Positions 16,381 to 25,025 of a stretch of 57,566 nt of DNA are shown in pieces. The translations under genes and the position numbers were made by a program. Source of the stretch: Nocardia jejuensis NBRC 103114 (GTDB lineage Bacteria > Actinomycetota > Actinomycetes > Mycobacteriales > Mycobacteriaceae); NCBI RefSeq assembly GCF_001613145.1, contig NZ_BDBU01000057.1, positions 1 through 57,566 on the forward strand. Direction: 5' to 3'. Every line of letters starts with the position of its first letter. The first letter of the stretch is position 1. The notes under the pieces are model-generated. The model saw only the letters and a list, made by a program, of their open reading frames with translations. It was not told the DNA's origin and made no database searches.

Positions 16381-16842
16381 TCATCCGGCGTTCGAGGTGC
16401 AGACGGTTTCCTTGACGAACGGCGCGCTCGTCACCGAACTGCCGTATGCCGCCTGTAGTGCGACGGCCCACGGTTGCAGCGGCCACGGTGCCTGCGACAG
16501 GGCCATCTGCTGTGCGTCGGCGGCCGTGGCGCCGGTTCCCCACCACAGCGAGGACGCCATGGGAACCAGCCCCCACCATCCGCGATTGGGAAGTTCGACC
16601 ACCGCGCCGCAACTGTTCTTGATCTCCAACTTGACCACACACCAGGACCGGCCACACGCTTGCAGCGCAGCCTTGTTCGCCGCGTCCTGAGTCGGATAGT
16701 CGGTGGCATGGAACACCTGGACATAGTCGGCGGTGGTGATCGCACCGTACTGATCACCGGCCGCGTGCGCGGTTCCGGCGGCCAGCAGCGCCCCGGCCGC
16801 TGGAATCACCATGGCCAGTGCGGCCCTGCTCGACAACGACAT
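16381..16842 (-). CDS. Secreted DUF4189 protein (copy B)
   Basis: 153 residues from the ATG at 16842. Same plan as its neighbour: signal peptide ending at about GTAHA, then GDQYGAITTADYVQVFHATDYPTQ, DAANKAALQACGRSWCVVKLEIKNSCGAVVELP, and a conserved C-terminal ETVCTSNAG. It carries a Trp-rich insertion (NRGWWGLVPMASSLWWG) that copy A lacks, which suggests divergence after duplication. Confidence 0.8.
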   Translation of the reverse strand: MSLSSRAALAMVIPAAGALLAAGTAHAAGDQYGAITTADYVQVFHATDYPTQDAANKAALQACGRSWCVVKLEIKNSCGAVVELPNRGWWGLVPMASSLWWGTGATAADAQQMALSQAPWPLQPWAVALQAAYGSSVTSAPFVKETVCTSNAG

Positions 16843-16975
16843 ACAACCAACCCCCGCGGATTCGACAGCGATACCCGCGCATCATCGCGGCCAACTCCTC
16901 GCCTGTCCAGCCCAATTTCATTGGCCCCCTGCGGCTCGCGGGGCCGGGTCGCCGCTCACCGCGAGGCGGAGACGA

Positions 16976-18163
16976 TCAGCTCGGCGGCAGTGCGCGCAGA
17001 GCCGCACCGAGTTCGAGCACGGTGCGAGGATCGTCCAGCGACCGGCCGGTGATCTCCTGGATGCGGCGCAGCCGGTAGCGAACGGAGTTGGCGTGCAGGA
17101 AGAGCCGGCGGCCGGTTTCCGCGGCGGACCCGTTCGCGGTGTACCAGGTCCGCAGGGTGTGCAGCAGCCGTTCGCGCTCCTCGTAGGGCAGCGCGAGCAG
17201 CGGTCCGAGCGAAACCCGCACCATCCGTTCGGCTTCCACCGGGGCCGCCGCGATCAGCATGGCGAGCGGGTCGTCGTCGAAAAGGGCAACGCCGTGCGGA
17301 CGGTCGCGCAATCCGGCGAGGGCGAGCCGGGCGAAGTGCAGCGCCTGTGGAGTCTCGGGCAGCGCATCGTAGGGCGGGCTGACTCCCACCCGGATGCGAT
17401 GTGCGCGTAATGCCTTCAGCGCCGCGGGTTCTCGTGACTGCGGCAGGGCCAGCACACCGATCTGCCGGTCCGGCAGCAGCCGCCAGGCGGAGGTGATTCC
17501 CGCCGCGCTCAACGCGAGTTCGATCCCCGGCAGTGCCTCGCGACCTGTCGCGGGTGGTTCGGCGGCGACGACGACATAGCGGCCGGTGGGCGGCAGTCCC
17601 AGGATTCGCGTCGCCTCACCGAGTGTGACGGGGTCCGCGATCATCCCGGTGAACAACGCTTCCACCAGCACCGAGCGTTCGTGCTCGCGCTGTAGAACCA
17701 GCTCCGTCGTGGTCTCCCGATAGGCGGTGGCGACCGCGACGGCGTACTCGCCCGACAGTGCCCAGACCTCGGCGGCGAGCGGGACGAGCATGGCGTCGGT
17801 GACCTCGGGGTGATGCCTGGACGCGGAAACCAGTTCGGACCAGAGGAATTCGAATCCCAGGCGGAAGGCGTGCAGGGTCTCCGCCAGGGGCACGCCCTGT
17901 CGCGCGCGCAGCCGGCCGGTCTCCTTGGGCGGTTGCGGGTCCGCCGGAGCGGTGGTGGTGAAGTGTCGCAGCATCAGCGTGAGGTTGCGTGTGCAGGAGG
18001 TGCGGACGGAGTCGAACGGAACCTGCGCTTCGTTGCGGTAGGAGTCCAGTTCCACGAGGAAGCGCTGAGCCAGCCGCAGTCCGAGGTCGTCGATGTTCTC
18101 GAGCAACAGGTCGGCGACCTCGATGACCGCCGCGGGAGGCGTGGTCCGGGATATTTCCGACAT
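16976..18163 (-). CDS. PucR-family transcriptional regulator
   Basis: 395 residues from the ATG at 18163. An N-terminal helical sensor region (RsbRD-like, about 10-165), then a degenerate GGDEF-like fold in the middle, and a C-terminal PucR helix-turn-helix of the CdaR type: LLHTLRTWYTANGSAAETGRRLFLHANSVRYRLRRIQEITGRSLDDP. This class activates or represses metabolic genes. It diverges from the alpha/beta hydrolase gene at 18300, the likely target together with itself. Confidence 0.85.
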   Translation of the reverse strand: MSEISRTTPPAAVIEVADLLLENIDDLGLRLAQRFLVELDSYRNEAQVPFDSVRTSCTRNLTLMLRHFTTTAPADPQPPKETGRLRARQGVPLAETLHAFRLGFEFLWSELVSASRHHPEVTDAMLVPLAAEVWALSGEYAVAVATAYRETTTELVLQREHERSVLVEALFTGMIADPVTLGEATRILGLPPTGRYVVVAAEPPATGREALPGIELALSAAGITSAWRLLPDRQIGVLALPQSREPAALKALRAHRIRVGVSPPYDALPETPQALHFARLALAGLRDRPHGVALFDDDPLAMLIAAAPVEAERMVRVSLGPLLALPYEERERLLHTLRTWYTANGSAAETGRRLFLHANSVRYRLRRIQEITGRSLDDPRTVLELGAALRALPPS

Positions 18164-18299
18164 TCCGCAGGTTACCGTGCCGCGATTGTGGCCGCGAACA
18201 GTCCGGTGCTCGGCACCCTTGTTCGCGGATCCATCGGATCGCGGTCGTATCGATGCGACGATTTCGGCACTGTCGACTCGACTCATCGGAGGCCGCCCC

Positions 18300-19154
18300 A
18301 TGTCCACCTTCACCAGCAGCGACGGCACCATCGTCCATGTCCGGGAGTGGCTGCCTTCGGATCGCGAGCCGATCGGGATCGTGCAGATCGCGCACGGGAT
18401 GGGCGAATACGCCGCGCGCTACGGCCATCTCGCGGAGAAGCTCACCGACCTCGGTTACGCCGTCTACGCTCCGGACCATCGCGGCCACGGCCACAGCATC
18501 TCCGGTGTCCCCGGCGATCTGGGCGCGAACGGGTGGAATCTGCTGGTCGAAGACCTGGTGCGGCTCACGGAACTGCTACGTCACGACCACGCCGAGATTC
18601 CGCTGGTGCTTTTCGGTCACAGTCTCGGCTCCTTCGCCGTCCAGCAGTACATCCTGGAGCATTCGGGTCTGGTCGACGATGTCGTGTTGTGCGGCACCAC
18701 GGCGGTGGACGAGTTGTTCGCGTCGATCGGCCGGGCGGGCGGAGATCTGCTGGGGTTCTTCAACGCTCGCTTTCAGCCCACCCGCACCACGGCCGACTGG
18801 CTCAGCCGCGACGAGGCGCAGGTCGACGCGTATCTGGCGCATCCGTGGTGCGGCTTCGAGATCGACTCCGAGAACATGGCCCTGCTGGCAACGGTTGCCG
18901 CCGAACGACTTTCGACGCCGAACGGCATTCCGTCGGATCTGCCCCTCTACGTCATGGTCGGCGCCGAGGATCCCCTGAACGACGGCCTGCGACTCAGCGA
19001 TCTGCTCGTCTCCCGATACCGCGACGCCGGACTGACCGACATCACCTATCGCACCTACCCGGGCGCCCGGCACGAAATCCTCAACGAGACCAATCGCGAA
19101 CAGGTGGAGGCGGATCTGATCGCCTGGATCACCCGCACCACGAAACAGTCGTAA
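18300..19154 (+). CDS. Alpha/beta hydrolase, monoacylglycerol-lipase-like
   Basis: 284 residues from the ATG at 18300 behind CGGAGG. It shows the serine-hydrolase pattern of the lysophospholipase/monoglyceride lipase group: HGMGEYAARYGHLAEKL, YAPDHRGHGHS, nucleophile elbow GHSLG with Ser108, acidic residue in VGAEDPLNDG and His in GARHEILNE. No signal peptide. Probably cytosolic hydrolysis of a monoacylglycerol or similar ester. It diverges from the PucR regulator and converges on marR. Confidence 0.85.
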   Translation: MSTFTSSDGTIVHVREWLPSDREPIGIVQIAHGMGEYAARYGHLAEKLTDLGYAVYAPDHRGHGHSISGVPGDLGANGWNLLVEDLVRLTELLRHDHAEIPLVLFGHSLGSFAVQQYILEHSGLVDDVVLCGTTAVDELFASIGRAGGDLLGFFNARFQPTRTTADWLSRDEAQVDAYLAHPWCGFEIDSENMALLATVAAERLSTPNGIPSDLPLYVMVGAEDPLNDGLRLSDLLVSRYRDAGLTDITYRTYPGARHEILNETNREQVEADLIAWITRTTKQS

Positions 19155-19157
19155 TAC

Positions 19158-19661
19158 TCAGCCGTCCTCAAGCTTTCGGCGTGGTGACGGCGGAATCGGC
19201 TGAGCGAGAATGCTGTTCATCGCACCTGTCAGTTCGGTCAGGAAGCTGTCGAACTGCCGGAGCTGCTCGGGGGAGTACCTGGCCATCACGTCGGCGACCT
19301 GCTCGCCGAGCGGTTGGAAGAATTCGTCGGCGAGCTCGTGCACCTCGGTGCTGCTGCGCAGGGTGACGATTCGCCGGTCGCTGTGCTCGCGCGTACGCAC
19401 CACGTGACCGGCCTGTTCGAGACGGTTCAGCAGTGCCGTGGTCGCGGGCTGGGACAGCGAGATGCGCTCGCTGAGGCGGGCGGGAGACAGCACCGCGCCG
19501 CGTTCCTCGGCGGCGAGGATCTCGATGAGCGCTTCGGCGTCGGTGGAATGCAGGCCCAGCCAGGTCGCGAACCGGCGGCTGAACTCCCGGAAGTTCGCTC
19601 CGTAGGCGCGTAGCCCCTCGGTCAGCTGCTCCTGCTGCGCCTGTGGAACCGGGTGGTCCAT
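19158..19661 (-). CDS. MarR-family repressor of the adjacent MFS exporter
   Basis: 167 residues from the ATG at 19661. The winged helix is clear: LSPARLSERISLSQPATTALLNRLEQAGHVVRTREHSDRRIVTLR. It is divergent from the MFS gene, and a 31-bp imperfect palindrome sits between them just before the MFS ribosome site. The pairing and operator position suggest ligand-relieved repression of the exporter and of itself. Confidence 0.87.
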   Translation of the reverse strand: MDHPVPQAQQEQLTEGLRAYGANFREFSRRFATWLGLHSTDAEALIEILAAEERGAVLSPARLSERISLSQPATTALLNRLEQAGHVVRTREHSDRRIVTLRSSTEVHELADEFFQPLGEQVADVMARYSPEQLRQFDSFLTELTGAMNSILAQPIPPSPRRKLEDG

Positions 19662-19737
19662 CTGTTCCCGTCCACCTCTCTCTCGCGCCGGACCGGCACC
19701 GGCGACACCGTTTGACAACCTACTCCGATCCTAGTTA

Positions 19738-19768
19738 CTTTCATGATGGAATTATTTCACCATGAAAG
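19738..19768. promoter_or_regulatory. Palindromic MarR operator
   Basis: Arms CTTTCATGATGGAAT (19738-19752) and its near-complement at 19754-19768 match at 13 of 15 positions around base 19753. It lies 10 bp before the MFS ATG and 76 bp before the marR ATG, inside the shared promoter region. Confidence 0.75.
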
Positions 19769-19778
19769 AAGGTGTGGA

Positions 19779-21410
19779 ATGGGCGAGACGACAATCGACG
19801 AGCCTGGGACGGAAACCTCGCTGCTGCGGTGGCTCGGATTGCTCGCCATCGCCCTCGGCGTCGCGCTGATCGTGGTCGACACCACGATCGTGAACGTGAT
19901 CATCCCGTCGATCATCGAGGACCTGAATACGGGATCCACTGAGGCGCAATGGATTCAGGAGTCCTACGCGATCGTCTTCGCGGCCCTGCTGCTGGTGGTC
20001 GGACGCATCGCCGATATCGTCGGCGCGCGACGCGTGTTCGTCGCGGGCGTCATCGTGTTCGGTGTGACGAGCATCCTGGCCGGGCTCGCGCCCGGCAGCG
20101 GTCTGCTGGTCGCCGCGCGGTTCCTGCAGGGTGCGGGCGCCGCGATGATCCTGCCCACCTCGCTGGCGCTGCTCAATGCCACCTTCACCGGTAAAGCGCG
20201 CGGTCAGGCGTTCGCGGTGTGGGGTTCCACGATCGGCGCGGCGGCCGCGCTGGGTCCGCTGCTGGGTGGCTGGCTGGCCGAGCACGTGTCGTGGCGCTGG
20301 GCGTTCGGCATCAACGTGCCGCTGGCCGTGGTGATCGTGATCGGCGTGCTGATCTGCATCGAGCGCTCACCGCGCGTGCCCGGACGTCTGGACGTCCTGG
20401 GTTCGGTGCTGTCGGTGCTGGGACTGGGTCTGCTGGCCTTCGGCCTGGTCGAGGGGCGCACCTACGGGTGGATCGGCACCGCTCATCCGATGCGGATCGG
20501 CGGCTTCACCTGGAGCAGCGGTCCCTCGCCGGTGCTGATCGCGCTCGTGCTGAGCGTGTTCGCGCTGGCCGGATTCATTGTGCGACAGGTGATTCTGCGC
20601 CGCGGTGGCAAGGCGGACAAGGCGCTGATGGACCTGAGCCTGTTCGCGCTGCCCTCGTTCCGCAACGGCAATATCGCCACCCTGATCATCGGTCTGGGCG
20701 AATTCGGCATCGTCGCCGTCCTGCCGCTGTGGCTGCAATTCACCCTCGGCTACAGCGCGGTGCAATCGGGTCTGGCGCTGGTTCCGATCGCCATCGGCAG
20801 CTTCATCGCCAGCGGGGCCAGCTTCGGGCTGGCCGACAAGAACGTGTCGCCGGTGAACCTGGTGCGGGTCGGTCTCGCCTTCGAGATCGTCGGGCTCGCG
20901 GCGCTGGCGTTCTTCGCCTCCCCGGACAATTCGTGGTGGTCCCTGGCGCTGATTCTGTGCCTGTACGGTATCGGCGTCGGTTTCGCGACCGCTCAGGTCA
21001 CCAATGTGGTCCTGGCCGATATCCCGGATACCGACAACGGCCAGGCCTCCGGGATCCAGAGCACCTTCCGTCAGCTCGGCTCGGCCCTCGGTATCGCGGT
21101 CCTGACCACGGTGTTCTTCACGACTCTCGGCTCCCGGGTGACCGACCGCCTCACCGCCGACGGCATGCCCACCGACCGAGCCGAGCGCAATGCCCACGCC
21201 ATCACCGACAGCGCGGGCGCGGCGATAGACGCTTTCGCGGCACAGCCGCAGACCGAATCGATCGCCGAAGCCGGCCGAGTCGCGATGACGAGCGGCATCG
21301 AACTGGGTGGCTACCTCGCCGCGGGCTTCATCCTCCTGGGACTCATCGCAACCGCCCTGATCCCGAAATCCGTTGCACACGTGCCTGACTCGAAACCAGT
21401 GTCGGTGTGA
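19779..21410 (+). CDS. MFS multidrug exporter, DHA2 (14-TM) family
   Basis: 543 residues from the ATG at 19779 behind GAAGG. Fourteen membrane segments are expected. Family motifs are VVDTTIVNVIIPSI in helix 1, WIQESYAIVFAALLLVVGRIADIVGARRVF (motif A-like) and the LQGAGAAMILPTSLALL antiporter region of helix 5. It should use the proton gradient to export a drug-like compound. Control by the divergent MarR is indicated by the operator. Confidence 0.9.
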   Translation: MGETTIDEPGTETSLLRWLGLLAIALGVALIVVDTTIVNVIIPSIIEDLNTGSTEAQWIQESYAIVFAALLLVVGRIADIVGARRVFVAGVIVFGVTSILAGLAPGSGLLVAARFLQGAGAAMILPTSLALLNATFTGKARGQAFAVWGSTIGAAAALGPLLGGWLAEHVSWRWAFGINVPLAVVIVIGVLICIERSPRVPGRLDVLGSVLSVLGLGLLAFGLVEGRTYGWIGTAHPMRIGGFTWSSGPSPVLIALVLSVFALAGFIVRQVILRRGGKADKALMDLSLFALPSFRNGNIATLIIGLGEFGIVAVLPLWLQFTLGYSAVQSGLALVPIAIGSFIASGASFGLADKNVSPVNLVRVGLAFEIVGLAALAFFASPDNSWWSLALILCLYGIGVGFATAQVTNVVLADIPDTDNGQASGIQSTFRQLGSALGIAVLTTVFFTTLGSRVTDRLTADGMPTDRAERNAHAITDSAGAAIDAFAAQPQTESIAEAGRVAMTSGIELGGYLAAGFILLGLIATALIPKSVAHVPDSKPVSV

Positions 21411-21491
21411 TCCACGGGGGATCCGAGCGCGATCGGTGCCGGACTCCGGGGTGATCTCGGGTCCGCGCCCACGCAGCGCGTACGAGTGAGA

Positions 21492-21518
21492 CTCGGGCCG
21501 ATAGCTTATCGGCCCGAG
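21492..21518. terminator. Bidirectional terminator between MFS and thioesterase genes
   Basis: Perfect 12-bp arms 21492-21503 and 21507-21518 with a 3-base loop. The TAA stop of the thioesterase gene (21506-21508) lies within the hairpin. Confidence 0.75.
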
Positions 21519-22351
21519 CTGCGCATCAGGCCGTGCGCGTCCACCGAAGCGACCAACTCGCCTGTGCGCGTGAATATCTGGATTCGCGTGTACATGCGGC
21601 CCGCGCCCGCGAACGGACTTTCGCAGCGCAGCAGGAGCCAGTCGTGCAGGCTGAAGCCGCGGTGAAAGGTGATGGTCTGGGTGAGCATCGCCGCCGCGCC
21701 CCGACCGCCGCGCCGGTCGATCTCGGCCCGTGGGTAGGGCCGCATCGCGGTCGGGCCCAGGAAACCCTCGCTGCCGTGGGCCAGCAGCGCGCGGGCGATT
21801 CCGGGGAGGTCGGGGGCCTTGTCGCAGCGCATCCACACGTCGAGGGACGGCGGGCCCGCGAGATCGAGCGCAACCGCGTCCGCGCCACCGAGCGTCCGCA
21901 CCTCCCACGGGAGCAGCGCGCAGGGCAGATCAGCGCAGTCCTCGGGCCCGGGCACGTCCGCGGGCAATGTGGTTCCGTGCGAGAGAAAGTCGGGTTCGTC
22001 GACGCTGAGCATGGCCAGCACGCGCGCGTGTTCCCGATCCTCCTGCCGGAACGAGACCTGAACGGTCGCCAGCGCCCGCCCGGACTGCACGACCTCGACC
22101 TCCACGTCGACCTCCCGGTCGGCGTATCCGCCGCGCGGGAACACGCCGTGCAGCGACTGCACCGCCATGTGCGGCACCGTGCGTTCCGCGGCGACGACGG
22201 CCTGCGCGAGGGTCTGGCTGCCGAGCGTCGACGGCAGCGTAGAGCTCACGTTCCGGGCCCGAAATCGTCCGGGACCGGCGTCACCGAGATCGAGCACGTC
22301 CAGCAGATCGGTCAGATCGACGACCGGCCACAGATCAATTCCACCAGCCAC
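21506..22351 (-). CDS. TesB-like acyl-CoA thioesterase domain protein
   Basis: 281 residues if the GTG at 22351 is used; a GTG at 22369 is equally possible. Two hot-dog folds are visible: ARNVSSTLPSTLGSQTLAQAVVAAERTV, HGVFPRGGYADREVDVEVEVVQSGRALATVQVSFRQ, then MLTQTITFHRGFSLHDWLLLRCESPFAG and YTRIQIFTRTGELVASVDAHGLMR. These are typical of TesB/acyl-CoA thioesterase II, which hydrolyses medium- and long-chain acyl-CoA. Confidence 0.82.
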   Translation of the reverse strand: MAGGIDLWPVVDLTDLLDVLDLGDAGPGRFRARNVSSTLPSTLGSQTLAQAVVAAERTVPHMAVQSLHGVFPRGGYADREVDVEVEVVQSGRALATVQVSFRQEDREHARVLAMLSVDEPDFLSHGTTLPADVPGPEDCADLPCALLPWEVRTLGGADAVALDLAGPPSLDVWMRCDKAPDLPGIARALLAHGSEGFLGPTAMRPYPRAEIDRRGGRGAAAMLTQTITFHRGFSLHDWLLLRCESPFAGAGRMYTRIQIFTRTGELVASVDAHGLMRSSGR

Positions 22352-22523
22352 CGCGAAATGCTCGCACACGCCCCTGATCCCGGAGAGTCCGAGGGGCGAT
22401 GAGTGGGACTGCCCGCCGGGTGATCGCTGTCGATCAGTCGACGGCGAGGACGATCCGCTCGGTCCGCCGAACGATCGATATACCCGAGTACAAGGAGCGA
22501 CGGATATGCGTGGATCGCCCGTG

Positions 22524-23618
22524 CTATCGAACCGGCCCGCGGTCCGGCAGGAGATGGTCAGGCAGGGCGAGCGTGTTGATGGTGCGCAGGGTCTGCAGGT
22601 ATTGGTGCGCGAGCGTGCCGGTGGTATAAGGGATTTCGTACTTGTCGCACAGGGCGCGAACCCGTACGGCGATCTCGGCATAGCGGTTGCTCGGCAGGTC
22701 CGGGAACAGGTGGTGTTCGATCTGGTAGCAGAGGTTTCCGCTGAGGAAGGCCAGGACCGGGCCGGCGTCGAAATTCGCGGTGCCGAGCATCTGCCGTAGG
22801 TACCAGTCCGCCTCGGTCTCGTGCTCCAGTGCCTCGGGGGTGAACTTCTCCGCGCCGTCGGGGAAGTGGCCGCAGAAGATCACGACGTAGGCCCAGAGAT
22901 TGCGGGCGATATTGGCGGTCAGATCGGCGGCCAGCGTGCGCCGCCAGCGCCGTCCGCTCAGAGCGGGGAGCAGTACGTAGTCTTTGCCGGCCTGCCGGGC
23001 GATCTTGCGGATCAGCGCCCTGCTCTCGGCGGTCCGCCCGGCGGGTGTTTCGGCGCGGTCCTGTTCGGAGTAGAGGTCGTGCAGGGCGATGCCCCACTCG
23101 AAAGTTGCTGCCAGGAAGAGGTTCTGCAGCGGCTGCAGCAGGAAACGCGGCCGCCACGGCTGGTCCCGGGTGACCCGAATGACGCCGAAACCGATGTCCT
23201 CGTCCATTCCGAGGACGTTGGTGTAGACGTGATGCCGGAAGTTGTGCGAGTAGCGCCACTGCGACGACAGGCCCGCCATATCCCATTCCCAAGTGCTGGA
23301 ACGGATTTCGGGATCATTCATCCAATCCCATTGGCCGTGGCCGACATTGTGGCCGATCTCCATGTTCTCGATGCTCTTGGCTGTCGCCAGCCCGGCGGTG
23401 CCGAGAATCCAGCCGAGTCGTCCCCGGCTGACGGCGATGGTCAGCCGGGATACGGCGTCGAGGGTGCGTTGAAAGGCGATGGTGCGGTGGATGTATCGCG
23501 CGTCTCGCGCACCGCGCTGCTCCTCGATGTCGGAGCGAATCGCGTCGAGCTCGTTCCCGAGCGACTCGATGTCGGCGGGGTTCATGTGCGCGTAGACGGC
23601 GACTTCTGTAATGGCCAT
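22524..23618 (-). CDS. Membrane fatty-acid desaturase (acyl-CoA/phospholipid, DesA3-like)
   Basis: 364 residues, ATG at 23618 behind GGAGG. Diiron membrane desaturase with all three histidine boxes: HNVGH at 90-94, HNFRHH at 125-130 and QIEHHLFPDLPSNR near residue 312. Membrane helices flank them. It introduces a cis double bond using electrons from a ferredoxin-type reductase, which is not encoded next to it. A 35-bp palindrome sits between it and tetR1, and a shared operator motif links it to both TetR genes, so desaturation is probably the function the cluster regulates. Confidence 0.9.
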   Translation of the reverse strand: MAITEVAVYAHMNPADIESLGNELDAIRSDIEEQRGARDARYIHRTIAFQRTLDAVSRLTIAVSRGRLGWILGTAGLATAKSIENMEIGHNVGHGQWDWMNDPEIRSSTWEWDMAGLSSQWRYSHNFRHHVYTNVLGMDEDIGFGVIRVTRDQPWRPRFLLQPLQNLFLAATFEWGIALHDLYSEQDRAETPAGRTAESRALIRKIARQAGKDYVLLPALSGRRWRRTLAADLTANIARNLWAYVVIFCGHFPDGAEKFTPEALEHETEADWYLRQMLGTANFDAGPVLAFLSGNLCYQIEHHLFPDLPSNRYAEIAVRVRALCDKYEIPYTTGTLAHQYLQTLRTINTLALPDHLLPDRGPVR

Positions 23619-23668
23619 TGTTACCTCCGCTGCTCTGTAGTCGGCAGCAGACTCAGCCTATGCTCGAA

Positions 23669-23703
23669 TACGTCGTATGTCTACACTGTAGACGTACGAC
23701 GTA
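23669..23703. promoter_or_regulatory. 35-bp near-perfect palindrome, operator of the desaturase gene
   Basis: Bases pair at 16 of 17 positions around base 23686. The core GTCTACACTGTAGAC (23679-23693) is flanked by TACGTCGTA and TACGACGTA. On the minus strand, 23697-23677 fits the motif found before tetR1, the small membrane gene and the sigma-like gene. It is 59 bp upstream of the desaturase ATG. Confidence 0.8.
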
Positions 23704-23706
23704 GAG

Positions 23707-24441
23707 TCAGTGCTCGTCCGCGCCGTTGTGGCGGGGAAGGTTCGCCGCGAGGCCCGTCAGCAGGATGTCGAGGCCGCGTTCGAGTTCGGCCGCGCCGTCG
23801 TAGGTCGCCAGCGCCGGTGCGAGTGCGCGCAGCAGCGGAAACTCCCCGATGGGCAGCCGGTACAGACCGAGCCGCAGGAGGTCGTCGGTTTCCTCCGGGT
23901 TCTCCACGATTTCCTGCAGTTCGTTCAGGACGTGCCCGTAGAGGAATCCGAACAGGGCTCGATAGATGTGCAGCGCGTCGGGCCCGGCGAATCCGGCGCG
24001 CATCAGCAGGGCCAGGATGTCTTCCAGCGGCCGCAGCACCGCCTGTGGGCGCAGTCCCAGTGGCGTTGCCAGCGGCCGGGTGACCAGCAGCGTCACCACG
24101 CGAGGATGGTCCAGCGCGAGCTTTCGGAAATCTCTTGCCACCGTACGTAATTGAGACATCCAATCGATGTCGGTGGCATCGACGCGCAACTGGTCGAACA
24201 CGAGTTCGGCGACGCCGTCCAGCACCGCGGCCTTGTTCGGCACGTGCCGGTAGATCACCATCGGATCCCGCCGCACGGCCTCCGCCAGGCGCCGCATGGA
24301 CAGTGCGTCCACCCCGTCCTGGTCGACGATTCGCAGCGCGGTCTCCAGTACCGCCGCCCGGGTGATCGGGCGCTCGCCGCGGCTCGCGTCGGCGGTGTCG
24401 GTGGAGGCGGATCGCCTGCGGCTGGTCGGCTTGTCGGCCAT
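23707..24441 (-). CDS. TetR-family regulator 1 of the desaturase cluster
   Basis: 244 residues from the ATG at 24441 with AAGGAGG upstream. N-terminal helix-turn-helix at about residues 25-72 (ITRAAVLETALRIVDQDGVDALSMRRLAEAVRRDPMVIYRHV) and a C-terminal ligand domain of the tetracycline-repressor C type. It is a paralogue of the protein at 25022-25768, with near-identical stretches such as GPDALHIYRALFGFLYGHVL and LGLYRLPIGEFPLLR. It precedes the desaturase on the same strand. A copy of the shared operator 47 bp upstream indicates autoregulation. Confidence 0.88.
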   Translation of the reverse strand: MADKPTSRRRSASTDTADASRGERPITRAAVLETALRIVDQDGVDALSMRRLAEAVRRDPMVIYRHVPNKAAVLDGVAELVFDQLRVDATDIDWMSQLRTVARDFRKLALDHPRVVTLLVTRPLATPLGLRPQAVLRPLEDILALLMRAGFAGPDALHIYRALFGFLYGHVLNELQEIVENPEETDDLLRLGLYRLPIGEFPLLRALAPALATYDGAAELERGLDILLTGLAANLPRHNGADEH

Positions 24442-24487
24442 GTGGAATGCCTCCTTGTGCGGAAGCTGCTCACTGTACCGCTCGATC

Positions 24488-24508
24488 GTAGGTCTACAGC
24501 GTTGACAC
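24488..24508 (+). promoter_or_regulatory. Shared operator motif upstream of tetR1
   Basis: GTAGGTCTACAGCGTTGACA plus one base, matching the copies at 23677-23697 (minus), 26064-26084 (minus) and 26273-26293 (plus). On the minus strand it overlaps a TACGAT -10-like hexamer, as expected of an autoregulatory site. Confidence 0.7.
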
Positions 24509-24590
24509 CCAGGTGTCGCGCGGGTCTGCCGAGTGAAGAACACCGCGCGCCCGGGTATCCGGCCGAGTGTGCCGACGGCGGGAGATCTGT

Positions 24591-25025
24591 TCAAGCCCCA
24601 GCGCCGCCCTCGGAATCCCAACGCTGTTGTGCGGCAGACTTTTCGGTGTCCGGCTGCGGGATGATCACCTGAAGGGTGAGCTGGGCCCCGATGCTGACCG
24701 CGAGCACTTCGAGAGTGCGAGCCGGGAGGTGTCGATACCCGTCGAGTCGTATCTGCCGCCCGGCGAATTCGAGCTTCCGCGGGGCGGGGGTCCACTCGTC
24801 GAGGTGGTAGACCACGCGATGGATGGGGCCGAGCCGCCCGCTCAGCGCCGCGAGCAGGTCCGGCAGCTCCCCGGCGAGATCACGGGAGTGCGGCCACCAG
24901 AATCCGTCGAAGGGCCCGCTGCCGGAGGTGTTGAGCGCGAGCCGCAGCCGGCGGTCGGCCGAGGCCTGCCGATTTGTATCGGAGCCTTCGAATTTCGGTG
25001 CCACCGTGTCGTGGACGGTACTCAT
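24591..25025 (-). CDS. DUF5994 family protein
   Basis: 144 residues from the ATG at 25025, whose bases overlap the tetR2 stop (ATGA), so it is translated with tetR2. Core features are RLRLALNTSGSGPFDGFWWPHSRDLAGELPDLLAALSGRLGPIHRVVYHLDEW and PAPRKLEFAGRQIRLDGYR, a small domain common in actinomycetes with unknown function. Operon membership ties it to the lipid regulon. Confidence 0.8.
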   Translation of the reverse strand: MSTVHDTVAPKFEGSDTNRQASADRRLRLALNTSGSGPFDGFWWPHSRDLAGELPDLLAALSGRLGPIHRVVYHLDEWTPAPRKLEFAGRQIRLDGYRHLPARTLEVLAVSIGAQLTLQVIIPQPDTEKSAAQQRWDSEGGAGA

